Source: Tetracladium setigerum
Taxonomy: Eukaryota > Ascomycota > Leotiomycetes > Helotiales
Direction of reading: 5' to 3'
Assembly (NCBI GenBank): GCA_031472005.1
Contig: PZJY01000004.1
Coordinates: 2,826,556-2,890,555 of the forward strand
Length of the DNA stretch: 64,000 nt
Below, piece after piece: positions 10,298 to 22,264 of the stretch. The position numbers and the translations under genes were made by a program. Below the pieces are notes generated by a model. The model ran no database searches, was not told the DNA's origin, and was given only the letters and a program-made list of their open reading frames with translations. Every line of letters starts with the position of its first letter. The first letter of the stretch is position 1.

Positions 10298-12134
10298 ATG
10301 CTTCGCCGAGTCGCCTTGGCCGTCCCCAGAAGAGCGGCGACAGCGAGGTCTGCCCAACCCCTCACACGAACCTTCTCCCTCTCCGTGCAGAGGATGAGCC
10401 CTTTGAAGCCTCTCGAACATCCTGTAACTGCCGCCCTGCCCTCAGATTCATTCCAGCTGCTGCCAGAAGCAGAGAAAGCTGGAGCGGCCGAAGATGCGCT
10501 CTACGAACAACAGCTCAAAGATGTCGAAGCGTGGTGGGCGAGTCCGAGATATGAGGGAATCAAGAGGCCATACTCGCCCGCAGATGTGGTATCGAAGCGA
10601 GGGAGTCAATTGCAGTCATATCCCAGCTCGGTGATGGCAAGGAAGCTGTTCAACCTAATCAAAGAGCGGGAGGCAAAGGGAGAACCAATACACACAAGTA
10701 GGTGCTCTTGTGAGCTCACCTCGACCAAACTAACGATTCGTAGTGGGCGCAATTGATCCCATTCAAATGACACAGCAAGCTCCAAACCAAGAAGTCCTCT
10801 ATATCTCCGGATGGGCTTGTTCGTCAGTTCTCACCACCACCAACGAAGTCTCGCCCGATTTTGGCGACTACCCATACAACACAGTCCCCAACCAAGTTCA
10901 ACGTCTTTCCAAAGCACAGTCGATGCACGATAGGAAGCAATGGGACGCCAGGAGGAAGCTAAGTCATACAGAGCGAGCGAAGGCACCATATACAGACTAT
11001 CTAAGACCGATAATTGCGGATGGAGATACTGGACATGGAGGTCTCTCAGCTGTATTGAAGCTAGCCAAGCTCTTTGCTGAGAATGGTGCGGCCGCTGTAC
11101 ATTTTGAGGATCAAATGCATGGTGGAAAGAAGTGCGGACATCTTGCTGGCAAGGTGTTGGTACCAGTTGGGGAACATATCAACCGACTTGTGGCGGCAAG
11201 ATTCCAGTGGGATGTGATGGGTTCCGAGAACTTAGTAATTGCGAGAACCGATTCGGAAAGTGGAAAGCTGCTGAGTAGTGCCATCGACGTGCGAGATCAT
11301 GAATTCATCCTGGGTATTGCAGAAGAGGGCATTGAATCGCTCGCCGAAACCATTCAAGCCATGGAACTCGCCGGCGCCTCTGGAGCCGAAATTGACAAAT
11401 TCGAAGCCAACTGGGTCAAAACCACCAAGCTAGTATCCTGCGACGAAGCAGTCGTCCAGCAACTCTCATCCCGCGGCGTAGCCCAGAGCGACATCGACAA
11501 ATATCTTGCCGAGACTGCCAAAAATAGGGATTTATCTATCAACAAACGTCTTCAATTCGCAGCCCAATTCACATCCGACCCAATCTACTTCAACATCGAC
11601 ATCCCCCGCACACGAGAAGGATTCTACCATTACCGCGCCGGCATGAAAGCCGCCACCAAACGAGCCATTGAATACGCACCCTACGCCGACCTCCTCTGGG
11701 TCGAGACGGGCGACCCATCCGTCGCCAACGCAGCGCAATTCTCTGGCGAGATCCGCGCCAAACACCCCGGCAAGGGACTCGTGTACAACCTCTCCCCATC
11801 ATTCAACTGGATGTCGCACGGTTTCACACCCGAAACCTTAAAATCCTTCATCTGGGATATCGCGAAGCACGGGTTCGTGCTGCAGCTCATTAGTCTGGCT
11901 GGTCTGCATTCTACTGCTACCATCTCGCATGAGTTGAGTAAGAAGTTCAAGGAGGAGGGTATGTTAGCGTATGTTGAGTTGGTGCAGAAGAGAGAGAAGG
12001 AGTTGGGTGTTGATGTGCTCACGCATCAGAAGTGGAGCGGGGCGTCGTATATTGATGGCATTTTGGGCAGTATTCAGAGTGGAAGTAGTAGTAGTAAGAG
12101 TATGGGGGAGGGGAATACCGAGGGGCAGTTTTAG
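10298..12134 (+). CDS. mclA: Mitochondrial 2-methylisocitrate lyase
   Basis: Exon 1 (10298-10697) and exon 2 (10744-12134) are separated by a 46-base GTAGGT..TAG intron and give 596 residues. The start ATG has a CCACC context. The N terminus MLRRVALAVPRRAATARSAQ is a mitochondrial presequence. The isocitrate lyase superfamily signature KKCGHLAGK lies near residues 262-270, with PIIADGDTGHGG and HFEDQMHGGKK upstream and NLSPSFNW downstream. Glyoxysomal isocitrate lyase ends in a peroxisomal tripeptide; this protein ends NTEGQF and has a presequence instead, so methylisocitrate lyase is the better call. It cleaves 2-methylisocitrate to pyruvate and succinate. The head-to-head neighbour is methylcitrate synthase. 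Confidence 0.9.
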
Positions 12135-13901
12135 AGGATACCTCAATATACCTTACCTATTCAATGCCAAAACTTATCTATCTAGTCACTATTTTCGTTC
12201 TTCTGGCATTTTCTGTAATTCTCTCAACCTTGTTTATTTATTGTAAATAAACTTTGATGCTCGCATACTGTAGCAGGTAGGTAGGTAGACTGACAGGCAT
12301 TCTCGGATTCTTCGGTGTACTACTACTGAGTCGTAAACACGCAAACACTCCGTCTCAATAATACTGTAAGTCAGGTCGGTAAGGCTGACATGAAAGGAAG
12401 ACCTCGCAACAACCACAAGCTCACAACCACCAGCAAGCAAGATATCCACTCTTACCCGCATGCACGTACCTGATCGGACAATATGATATCTCCAGTCGTC
12501 CGCCCGCCGTCGCCGGAATCACTGCCATACTCCATACTCCATACTTCGTAATAATACCGTACTCATGGGGACGCGATTCGCTCGCATATTCTGGATAGAT
12601 TTTCAACACCTGATTCAATGGGTATGGTTTACGAAATCTTTTATGCTTTCATCAAAAAGATTTTCTTTGGTATATTATTTGGCTTATACTACAGTACCTA
12701 GGAGGTCAGATGAGAGCAGGTTTACACGTGAGGGCAGATTATGTGACAAAGGAGAAGTGAAAAGTGAAAAGTGCCCAGGGCTTGTTGCAGTGGATGTTTT
12801 ATTAACCATTTTATTATGCATCTCTGTAAGGCAGGACGATGCTACTCCACGGTTAATGCGAGTACGATCGCAACCGTTGATTCCTGGAGAATACGAGCGA
12901 ATACGGCTGACACGATCGACACGACTCATGCGACACGTTTCACTCGTTTGCCCAGGGATTAATAAATATAATGCTTGGTAACTCTGTAAAAATTGGCACA
13001 GATAGTGGGCACGGTACGAGATATGAAATTTTGAATGTTGAAAATGTACGTGATGTGAATAGCGGAGATTGGATTATTGACTATCAATAGTGACAAAGAA
13101 AAAGGGGGCTTAGAGAAAGGTGGTCGGGGTATAATTCTGGGAAAAAAAGAAGATGGGGATGGTGGGGAATTTGAGTAGTTGGGTTGGGCAGAAGATGGTA
13201 GTGAATGGTAAAATGGTTGGTTGATGTGAAGGTTCATAAATGGGAGTGAGTTCATTGTAAATTATTGTACAAATAGAGAAGTCTGGGGGAGTTGAACTGT
13301 GATTTTAAGCGAGACTGCGGGGAGGGGAGATAGGTGGTAAGGCAGTCAGATAGATATATTCATTTAGTTTCTGTGATTTGGGAATTTTGACCTTGGCTGT
13401 GTACTATATATGTGTATGTGTATGTGTATGTGTATTTGTATGCTCAAGATTTATCTTCTAACATTTTCGAACTCTAACTCTCTATAGTTTAATTACAAAT
13501 TTACAATTGTATAATGAGATATATATATATATGGAAACCCGCCCATTCTAATGAGACCAAAGAACGAAGAACGAAAGGAAAGCAAATGTGCAGCAGGTGC
13601 GAAGAAATGAATATCCAACTTTCCGATTTCGAGCCCGAGTCTTCTACTCTTCCTTCTTGAGACTACTGCAAATTCTTTTAGGTTCCAGTAATATCGCCTT
13701 TTGCTCGTCTATAATCCGGATATGTCTTGTATGACTGAACTTCTCGCTTTCATCGAATTCAGGCATGCCGAGATTGCCAAATCTTCCTTGGATGACTGAA
13801 CGTGTCGCTTCCATCGCATTCAATTTTGACCAGATTTCTCGCTTTCGTCTCACTCCACTATTCCCCAATTTCTCGCTTCTGTTGCATACAGTTATGCATC
13901 T
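12135..13901. other. Intergenic between convergent genes, with microsatellites
   Basis: The region holds the 3' flanks of methylisocitrate lyase and the RTA1 gene. It contains a short GGTA-type repeat near 12275-12290, the hexamer repeat at 13409-13435, and an AT run at 13519-13532. Several short open frames show no protein features. Confidence 0.45.
13409..13435. repeat. TATGTG hexamer microsatellite
   Basis: The hexamer TATGTG (read also as GTGTAT) repeats about four and a half times in noncoding sequence. Confidence 0.8.
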
Positions 13902-14956
13902 CTATTTTCCCGTGTTTAATGTCGACGGTGAACTCTCGTAATCATCCAGTTGGACCGAACCTGCCGTATCTCTATTCTCGAGATCTTCCCTCTCCACTCT
14001 TTCGATAATACCTCTAATCTCCCCTGGTCGAATCCACACAAAGATGCACATGACGATGAACATAAGCAGTGCATCAAATACCCACAGATACACCTCGTGC
14101 GAAAAGAGATACCCATCAAACCCTTGCGCAAACTCAACCGTTCTAAAGATTGACCGCACAAGAATGAGCGCACTCGAAGCATATAGAGCGAGAAGGTGTG
14201 ATTTCCATGGGAGATCGATATTCACCACGCGCGCAGTGGGACTTTTGAGCATGCGTGTGTGAAAGATGTAGGCCACGACGACGAAGAAACCGAAGATTAC
14301 AATTTGGATGATGAGACCGGCAATGACGATGTATTGGCCACTCTTTTGAGCGCTGGCTTGGGACATGAGACCCGAACCGCTAGATTGAACAAGGAAGGAG
14401 AAGACATCGCCTGTTACGAAGATTTTGGTGAGCCATTTGCGGCGGATCATGGAGTGTGATTCGCCGTCTGTCATGAGGATGATGCGACCGAGGATCATGT
14501 AGATACTGCCAGCGAAGAGGGCGGGCGCTACGAGGCAGAGGACGCTCTGTGAGAGAAAGGATTGTTAGTTCCTGGCATGTTTTGATGAAATCGATGTGGC
14601 GAAAGCAGGTGTACAATGCTACTGGGAATGCCATACCTGCATGATATACGGGAGTAAGTCCCAATCGGGTGTTTGTTTCGAAGAAACCGCTCGCGCTGCA
14701 AAGCCACCAACCTCGACTAGTTGAAAAACACAATCAGTATTTACTATTAAGCTGTGTCCTCGTTGTGTGAGGAGATTGGAAGGATAAACGTACAGAGACC
14801 TCCAATGATAAGAGGAATGAGAAACCATGCTCGCGTTCGGGCCATCAGCCAGCAATGGATGGCCGTTGGTATCCCAAAGAGAACTACGGCCACGATTGGA
14901 AGGGCAAATGAAGGATCATAGTGGTAGTATTTGAAAACCTTTTCCTCTGAAGACAT
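13902..14956 (-). CDS. RTA1-like seven-transmembrane protein
   Basis: Exons 14794-14956, 14637-14716 and 13902-14546 join in phase to 295 residues. The start at 14956 opens MSSEEKVFKYYHYDPSFALP, and YxYxPS is typical of RTA1 family N termini. Hydrophobic segments follow in the pattern of about seven membrane spans, with the family features GGFAARAVS and LLPYIMQ at the exon 2 end, APALFAGSIYMILGR, a SxxLILVRSIFRTVEFAQG block and a final HEVYLWVFDALLMF segment. The acidic tail (ESSPSTLNTGK) is cytosolic by prediction. The family includes lipid-translocating exporters and proteins linked to resistance to 7-aminocholesterol; no substrate can be named here. It is divergent from a Zn2Cys6 regulator. 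Confidence 0.9.
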
Positions 14957-15152
14957 GGCGAACTGTTGTGACTTGAGAGTCAGAGTTGAGCTTGCAGCTC
15001 GGGTAAAGTTCGAGGGAGGTTCGCAAAAACTGCAATGGCCGGATGTCGGATCGTACTCAATGTGTTCTGGGCCAAAGGATTCTGATGTCAACCTTGTTCA
15101 GTTGAGTCTTCGTTCGTGATGTTGTGAGATTCTGTCGTTGGTGGGGAGCTGG

Positions 15153-15160
15153 TATATATA
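15153..15160 (-). promoter_or_regulatory. Possible TATA box of the RTA1 gene
   Basis: TATATATA lies about 197 bases upstream of the RTA1 start codon. It is palindromic, so orientation is not decided by sequence; the other divergent start is about 470 bases away. Confidence 0.35.
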
Positions 15161-15626
15161 GCACCAACTCATTGAGGCGCACGTTTAACCTTTCTGCACT
15201 TGGCCATGATGATACGCGTCGTTCAGGAATCCGGATCCAGTAAATTGATCAATAATAATCTCGTCTTCTACTCGTTTTCGTATCGGTTTTTTGATTGCTT
15301 GGGTTATTGGTTGGGAGAAGGGGATGTCCTTCATAATTCATCGTAAACTAGTTCGCTTCGGGGTTAGTGTACGAGCGCATGGGCGACCTGTCGGAGCCCC
15401 GTCGTCTTGAATACTTGGCACTCTTGGCATTCGCAATGCTCCCAAGGCTCGTAATTCTCGTAAAACCTTCCCATTGCGCTCCTCCACAAACGTTCTTACC
15501 TTCACATGTACCATCAACCGCAAATCTGACCAAATCAATACACAAGTCCTGCAGACCGACCAATCACCCCTCCTTATACTTCCAGACTGCGCTATATACC
15601 TACCTGTGATATACAGAAGAAGAAAA
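15161..15626. other. Divergent promoter region between the RTA1 and Zn2Cys6 genes
   Basis: No coding exon is supported here. The stretch separates the two divergent start codons and presumably carries promoter elements for both genes. Confidence 0.4.
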
Positions 15627-17109
15627 ATGCCATCACGAAGAGCACACACGAAGTCACGGTACGTACATGTGATGTGGGTGAAACCATCTCAACCTTCCCA
15701 ATCTTCTCAAACTTCTCAGCTTTCACGTCTATATAGATGCACCAAGAAAGATGCTGACACAAAGTCCGACCTTAGACATGGCTGTGTTAATTGCAAAGCT
15801 CGAAAGGTCAAGGCAAGAAACGTGACTGCTCAAATGATGCCTTCGTTTCATTACTGATTCCCTTTAGTGCGATGAGACTCGACCTCAGTGCCTGAGATGT
15901 GTGACACGCCAAACGGCATGCCATTACAGTGAACCTTTTCGGAGCAATTACCAACAAGAAACGACATGCTCTTCACCAACTCCAACTCAAATCTCGCGTG
16001 TGTCAACACCAACCAATCCATCCTTGCCATATCCGCTCGAATTTCCATTTGGAAGACATAATGTTGATCATCTGTCGCCGCATGCTCTGCAGGAAGTATT
16101 CCAAAGCCAGGCCCCGTCAACGGCAACTACGTTTTCTGCCAATCCTATTGGCATCACTCCACCACATGGTCGTAGAAACTGGGATATGGAGCTTCTCCAT
16201 CATTACTCTACCACGCCTGACCTCTTTCCAACACACTCCCCGGAACAGCTTGAAGTCTGGCGAGTTTTCATCCCCAAGTCGGCCTTCTCGAACAAGTATC
16301 TACTCCATGGAATTCTCTCGCTCTCCGCAGCCCACTTGTGTCAAGCGATACCGGAAGGACAGAATCAATTGCAAGAGGCGGAAGAGTACACCAACCTTGC
16401 GAAACACCACTTCACAGCGGGTCTCTCGCTTTTCAGACCAATGCTCAACTACATCGACAAAGACAACGCCCCTCCCATCGTTTCGTTTTCAATCATCATT
16501 ATTATTCTTGTGATGGCAATGCCTCCAAATATTGAGTCCGAGCCAATGAAGCCGTCTGCCTATGTGGTGAAGATGGCTGATAATCTCTTCTTGATCTACG
16601 GGGTCCGACAAGTGTTGTCACAATGCTGGCCACACATTCAACAAAGCTTTCTTGCTGTTGCAATTGGGACAGACCGGGAGCGCGGCGTAGATGCCCTTGG
16701 CTTTGAAGCCGAAGTGGCGCTAAGATACATAGAGGCGCGCATACAAAGTGATATTTCTGAGCCAAGTCTGAAAGAAGAGTATTTGTCAGCAACCAAATCT
16801 CTGCGAGATTGCAACCCTTCCAAAGCTGATACAATAGCGGCAAAGGAAAATGTTATACTGGCATGGCCAGCAATGATATCCTTCCGTTTATTCGAGGAGA
16901 TCAAAGCCGAAAAGCCAGCTGCGTTGGCGCTTTTCGTCTTTTTTGGCACCCTGATGCATAAACTGGAGGCGCTATGGTGGGTAACTGACAAAGGGAAGAA
17001 AATTGTCCACGCTGCGACAGAATTGTTACCCAGAGGATGGGAAAGCGTGATTGTCTGGGCAAAAATGAGCGTTGGTCTACCGTGTGATTACACACCGATG
17101 ACTACTTGA
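15627..17109 (+). CDS. Zn2Cys6 transcription factor, sterol-regulator (Upc2/Ecm22) type
   Basis: Exons 15627-15658, 15737-15812 and 15868-17109 give 449 residues. The binuclear zinc cluster spans the second intron: GCVNCKARKVK then CDETRPQCLRC, giving the six cysteines with usual spacing, then VTRQTACHY. The second intron (15813-15867) has a GC donor, GCAAGA. After a disordered linker, the fungal regulatory domain starts with MELLHHYSTTPDLF, followed by EVWRVFIPKSAFSNKYLLHG and ILSLSAAHL. This arrangement is typical of sterol uptake control proteins. It should act in the nucleus. The divergent partner, an RTA1 protein, belongs to a family linked to lipid transport, so regulation of that neighbour is a fair guess but not shown. 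Confidence 0.85.
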
Positions 17110-17916
17110 GAGACCGACTGGTTGATTGACCCTTTTTGGCCATCGATTTCGCCATTTATTCAGCAAATGCTCCGTTAATAGCGCCTGCGACTTCTCGGTC
17201 ATAACGCTATAGCTTACAATATCTTTCTCTCGCAATCCATTTCAAACGAGCTGGTAGCCAAAATCCAGGGAAGACCTGCAATTCCTCGGAGAGTCTCGAC
17301 AGTCGAATGCTATATCATGGACAGGAGATACTGGCCAGTAAGCACTGCTAATTTTTCCACGTTATAGTACACATCTCGCCGCTCTCGCAGTCATAAACTG
17401 TAGCACTAGAAGATAGAAAAATCGAATACGCGGTTGAATCATGCACTACATGGGTTCCTACCCCTTCATCGATAATACAAGGCGCAAATATTTCACTTGA
17501 AGAACGCTCGATGGGTATCAAATCAATTGTCCGAATGCTAGTTTATCACATTCTGGAAACCAAAACCTTGGAACGAGGTCAATTTGTGCTTGGGCGCACC
17601 GGATTGGTGGGAAGGACGTGAACACTCCAAGTTTAGGGGCTAAGCGATCCTTGATGTCGAATTGACTTCGACTTAATTGTTTGGGCAAATCCGAGAAAGG
17701 TACGTCTCTGCAATTTCGTTTTAGTTCCTAGTCCGGTCAAAAGTCATGCAGCAATTGGAGTCGTCAGAGTCAACCAAATGAGGGACTTTGAGTTTCGAGC
17801 CATAAATAACCCATTCTTCAATATAGATAGGATCCCCTTCATCCTGAGCCATGAAGATTTGGCTCTGAGATAATCGCAAAGATTGAAATACACAATAAAA
17901 GACGACCACCTCAATC
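17110..17916. other. Intergenic, no supported gene
   Basis: The region holds the 3' flank of the Zn2Cys6 gene and the promoter of the RBR gene. No motif or RNA gene was recognised. Confidence 0.4.
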
Positions 17917-19331
17917 ATGGCATGCGCTGACCCCTTCCTACAATTTGACGACCAGAGCTTTGCTCTGAAGCTTCAACTCGAGGAAATCCATGCTCAGCGC
18001 GAGCTACAAACCGGAAAATGGCCCGAAGATAATCCTCCCGATGTTGTTGTGGCATTCGATGACTTCGAGGCCGAATTGAAGAAGTTGACTGCCTTAGTCG
18101 AGGATGTGAAGTTTGCTCATAGCATTGCTAAAGCAGTCGATTCCGATGCTTCTGTCATCGAAAATTTGAGGGCTGAGGAATTGCAGTCCCTCCAAGATCG
18201 CGAATTTGCCCGGGGCTTGATTGGAGATCAGAATCCCTCAATTCAGGATGGTGTTGAAATTCCAAAAATATCTCGTCTCGAGACCGACTCTGTGGAATGG
18301 GATCATGTCCTGCGAGCCACGGAAGCCTCAACTTTCAGCGTCGAGTCCTACGGTACTGTTGAGGGTCCTTCTAACTCAGCACCTTATGCTCAGCGTCAGA
18401 TTGCCGTTCTTGAGCATTTACCTCAGCTCAAGGTCGAATGCAGTGTTTGTGGAGACTCCGTCTATCCCCACGCCACTTTGCGTTTGGCATGCAATGATAT
18501 CTGTTGCAAGGCATGCCTCAAATCCCTTTTCTTACGTGTCGCCAAAGACGAAACACGCTTCCCTCCAAGATGTCATAGCAAACCGATTGATATCTCAATA
18601 ATTCAAGCTGACTTTTCGGTTGAAGAGCTGGCTGTCTATCGAACGGCCGAGATGGAGTTCTCTAGCACCGATAGAGTCTACTGCGCCAATTTCGATTGTG
18701 CCAAATTCATTCCCATGCCGCAACGATCTCGGTATCGTGCTGTTTGTCTGGCCTGCAGTGCCGAGACCTGTATTCTTTGCAAGGCGCTCGCACATGACGG
18801 AGGCTGTTCAGATGAGGAAGCAAAGGCTGCAGAGCAGAGCACCTTGCAATATGCGAAGGAACAAGGTTGGATGCCTTATTTTGGATGCGGGCAAATATAT
18901 TTTCGAGATCAGGGATGTGGCCACATGACGTGAGTTCTATTCCCTAAACTTTCCCGGTGCTTTTAGATACTAACTTCAAAAATAGTTGTAGAAGATGTCG
19001 GTCTGAATTCTGCTACAGATGTGGAATCAAATGGAAAGAGTGCTCATGTGATGATTGGGAAGTCGGACTCCGCCTCGGACGAGCCGAACAGACCGTTGAT
19101 CGAGAGACTGAAGGGCGATTGGCACCTGCTGTTCGCCAAGCACGTGTAGCTGCCAGGGCACAAGAGCTACTCACAACTCATGAATGTGACCACCAAAACA
19201 AGTTCATGAGGATCGGAGGGCGTAAACGCAAGACTTGTGAAATCTGTGGCGATACACATCGCACGTATATTCTGGCTTGTAGACGCTGTCATTTGTGGGC
19301 TTATGAGGACTGCCGACGATACAGACTTTAG
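17917..19331 (+). CDS. RBR-type (RING1-IBR-RING2) E3 ubiquitin ligase
   Basis: Exons 17917-18929 and 18986-19331 give 452 residues. The N-terminal 170 residues are acidic and helical. RING1 begins CSVCGDSVYPHATLRLAC and ends PPRCHSKPI, where most relatives have two cysteines (CC). The IBR segment runs from VYCANFDCAKF to CILCKALAHDGGC. RING2 contains the catalytic cysteine of QGCGHMTCRRC and closes with EFCYRCG, the intron falling between Thr and Cys of GHMTC. The usual first zinc ligand of RING2 is missing: GWMPYFGCG stands where relatives have GWxxCPxCG, with Tyr in the ligand position. RBR ligases take ubiquitin from an E2 onto the RING2 cysteine before passing it to a substrate. A conserved Cys-rich tail (HECDHQNKF, CEICGDTHRTYILAC) follows. 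Confidence 0.87.
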
Positions 19332-19564
19332 GTTGGGTTCAATCTCTTCCTTCTCTTGGGGAACAGCCGGGTGTCGCCAAGTCTGGGGATCTCTCGTCGT
19401 TCGCTTACTCGATCAGCTTGTACTTTGATAACATGAAATTATGTTGGTGTTGCTCTTTCATGAATGATTTTCGAAATGATTTGGATGTGTGACTTTTATA
19501 TTCAAACTAAACTTGATGTTTTACCAACCCAAATTTTAACCTCTTCCTTATAAGACATCTAAGT

Positions 19565-20969
19565 CTAACGCTTTCTAACAGCATAAGTACTGCCAATCTC
19601 ACCCCACTTCATCTCACTGAACACCAACGAAACATCCGGTTGAATCTGCTTGATGTTCTCTGGATTCCCCTCGGTCGCACTGCAAGGTCCGGAACTGCCA
19701 CTATCCAACCAACTAAATGTCCAAAGTTAGCATATAAAAGTAATCAAAAAATCAGGAAGGAGAACCCACGTCATGTATCCACCCACATCCCACCAAAGCG
19801 CAAAAGTCAGCACCATTCCCTTGAAAGCGCCTCCCCCATCTCCGTCAATCCACCCAACTCTGTAAACCTCCTCGTTCCACCTGGATTCTCCTCGCAATAC
19901 GCATCATCAATATAATTCTTCTTGACCCGATCCGGCAGATTAACAATGGTATTCGAAATCACCTTTCCATTCTGCACATACTTGCGCTCGATACGCGTGA
20001 GCACGCCGTTCTTGGCTGGGAAGGAGGTCACGACCGTGAAGGGCTTGGTGGTGTCGACTTCGGTTTGGGGCTCTTCGCCGTAGAAATCGGGCTGCCCGTT
20101 GGCGTAGGGGTTGAAGCCGCAGCCCCATTTGTCGCATACGCCTTCGAAGCCGCATTCTGCGCCGGTGCAGCCGTAGACGCCGGTTATGTTGCAGGGATGG
20201 GGGACGAGGGCGGTGGCGCGGCGGTTGGCTTCCCAGATGTCAAGTTCATTGCAGCAGGCGCCTTTGCCTTCGATGTTGCCCTGGGGTGGGGGAGGGAATG
20301 GGTTAGTTTTGTGTTTGTGGAGGGATAGGGCTGGGTGGATGGATGGGTTGGACTTACAACACCCTCGAGGAAGGGGAAAGTATAGCATTGAGCATCACAG
20401 TATCCGCTTCCATACTCTGCTCCTCCTTTGTTAAGATGGCTACGACCGCCATATTTGTCCATCTCTCCGAGATAGAGAGCACCGTTCATACCACAAGGTA
20501 GCTTTGACACATCGACATCGAAAGTGAATTCGTATCCGGTCAACTTGAGCATATCGTATTTGTGTTGATCACCATCTAGGAGATATGCTCGAGGGGAGAT
20601 AGTCGACCCATCATCCCTAATCATATCGAGATAGAGATTGCTACCAGCGGTTTTAACACCATATTGCGAGTAGTCAGAAATAGCATCCATGACGCAGTTT
20701 TCATTGCACTTCTTTGCGTCAGGGCAGACGGTCTTGTTGGGTGCAGATCCCCAGTCGCCGCATCCGAGACTTGGGTTCTTCTTTTGGTAGATGGGATGCA
20801 TGGCAGAGTCCAGCACGATGTAGGAGGTTTGCTTCTTGCATCCCTTCTTCTTTGTGCATTGGTAGGTGGTGATGGCAGGGTGGACTTCCTTGCCCTTGCC
20901 GAGCGATTGAGCTACGACAAGGTCGAGACCGAGGAGGAGAGAAACGAGGTAAGGGAGTGTGCGAGTCAT
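19565..20969 (-). CDS. GH7 endoglucanase (Cel7B-like) with one frameshift
   Basis: Exons 20358-20969, 19770-20280 and 19565-19712 encode a secreted glycoside hydrolase family 7 enzyme. The signal peptide is MTRTLPYLVSLLLGLDLVVA. The family catalytic motif ELDIWEAN is present after CC, and GLTEMGEAL and LWWDVGGYM are family features. There is no cellulose-binding module; the end is VRKR after YAV. The frame breaks after GEALSR: a single extra base in the C-run at 19818-19820 (plus strand) would continue with GMVLTFALWWD, and exon 2 is one base short of the phase demanded by its splice sites. With it the total is 424 codons. Read literally, translation stops at 19807. The expected role is cleavage of internal beta-1,4-glucan bonds outside the cell. 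Confidence 0.85.
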
Positions 20970-22264
20970 CTTGATCAGACACAGACACTGCTGGAGGAGT
21001 TGATGCAAGAGAAGATGGAGATGATGCGATCTCTACTGCTACATTCTGTGGGGAGTTCAGGACAGCTTTTAAACACATTTTTTTTTAGAGTGAGGACTGG
21101 GGAAGCTCCTCTGCGGGCCGACCGAAACGTTCAGATTTCATTTTCAGTCCAGCATCCTAATCATGTGCCTGCGGATTCAATATCAAAACTTGCCGATTGA
21201 CAACATGTCAATATGAGGATATATTAAAACAAAATTTCGCCAAAGGATTTTCCTCCGCGCTGCAGACTTGGTAGTGGGTCCCATTGGCCGGCACTTGTGG
21301 CAAAAAGTCAAATTAATCTACCGGGACAGGTACCATCTAACAAGCGCGAGGTTAAATTAACTTCGGATGAAAGGTTGAAACGTGTGTTGAAGGGATGTTC
21401 AAGGAGGTCAAGGAGGTGCTGTTGGTTTGTGGGGAGTGCCAAGTACGGAGAGATGAATTGAGGGGTCTCCGCATTCCCAATGCGGCAGCGGAAGAATCTG
21501 ATTAATATACAAGAGTGCAATCAAGGCCCGTGTGCCTAAAATATATTACAGTGAAGAAGACAGACACTTGCGATAAGGACAATCATCCTTTATTTCATGC
21601 AACTTTTTTGCCTCCGGGGGAAATTGCCCGTTCAGAGAAAAATCCACCAAACCGAATTGATTGGTTGGACAATAGACTTCAACAGACAGACCGAGGCACT
21701 TGAATACACCGTCTTACTATTTTTTGAACTTCTGCATGAACTGCACGAATGAAATAAACGGAAATCTCAGAGCGTACGTGAAATGATTGCCATAGACCAC
21801 CCAAGCCAATGGCGGGTGGCGTTTGGTAGAATATGGGGTAAAGCAAACAATGACTTGCCGACGGGATGGGTGGATCATCTGCTCCGGAGCCCAGAGCAAA
21901 GGAAAGAGAAGCCAGAGTAAGCCCAAAGCGGGACTCTTATCGCATCCTCCGTCTGCGAAATGTAAGGCTAGGTACCTATGTAGAAGGTCCTCAAGTGAAA
22001 TGATCTTGTGGGTCAAAAGAAAGCTCAGGAATGGGTAGCAAAACAAAAAGAACCGCTAGAAAATGGCATATGTATGCGGAAGCGGACGGTAGGAAAAAAT
22101 GTCAGACGACTTTTAGTTTTCGCTTGGCTCAACCTTGCAATATACCTACTGCCGTCAGACTTGTGAAGTTAGATTGCTCCAGACCAACATGTCGTAGGGA
22201 AGAAAGGTTCATCTCATTTCAAAATGAAATCTGTCCAGATTTCCTCCTTAGTCTCAACTTCAGC
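20970..22264. other. Intergenic upstream of the GH7 gene
   Basis: This is the promoter side of the GH7 gene and the 3' flank of the esterase gene. Short open frames (for example 21717-22046) have no features. No repeat is evident. Confidence 0.4.

Noticed and set aside
12135..13901. Small genes in the methylisocitrate lyase/RTA1 gap
   Set aside because: The frames are short, AT-driven and interrupted by microsatellites, without start context or motifs.
19565..20969. Calling the GH7 gene a pseudogene
   Set aside because: A single base in a short run explains the break, everything else including splice sites is intact, and the same kind of break recurs in unrelated housekeeping genes nearby.
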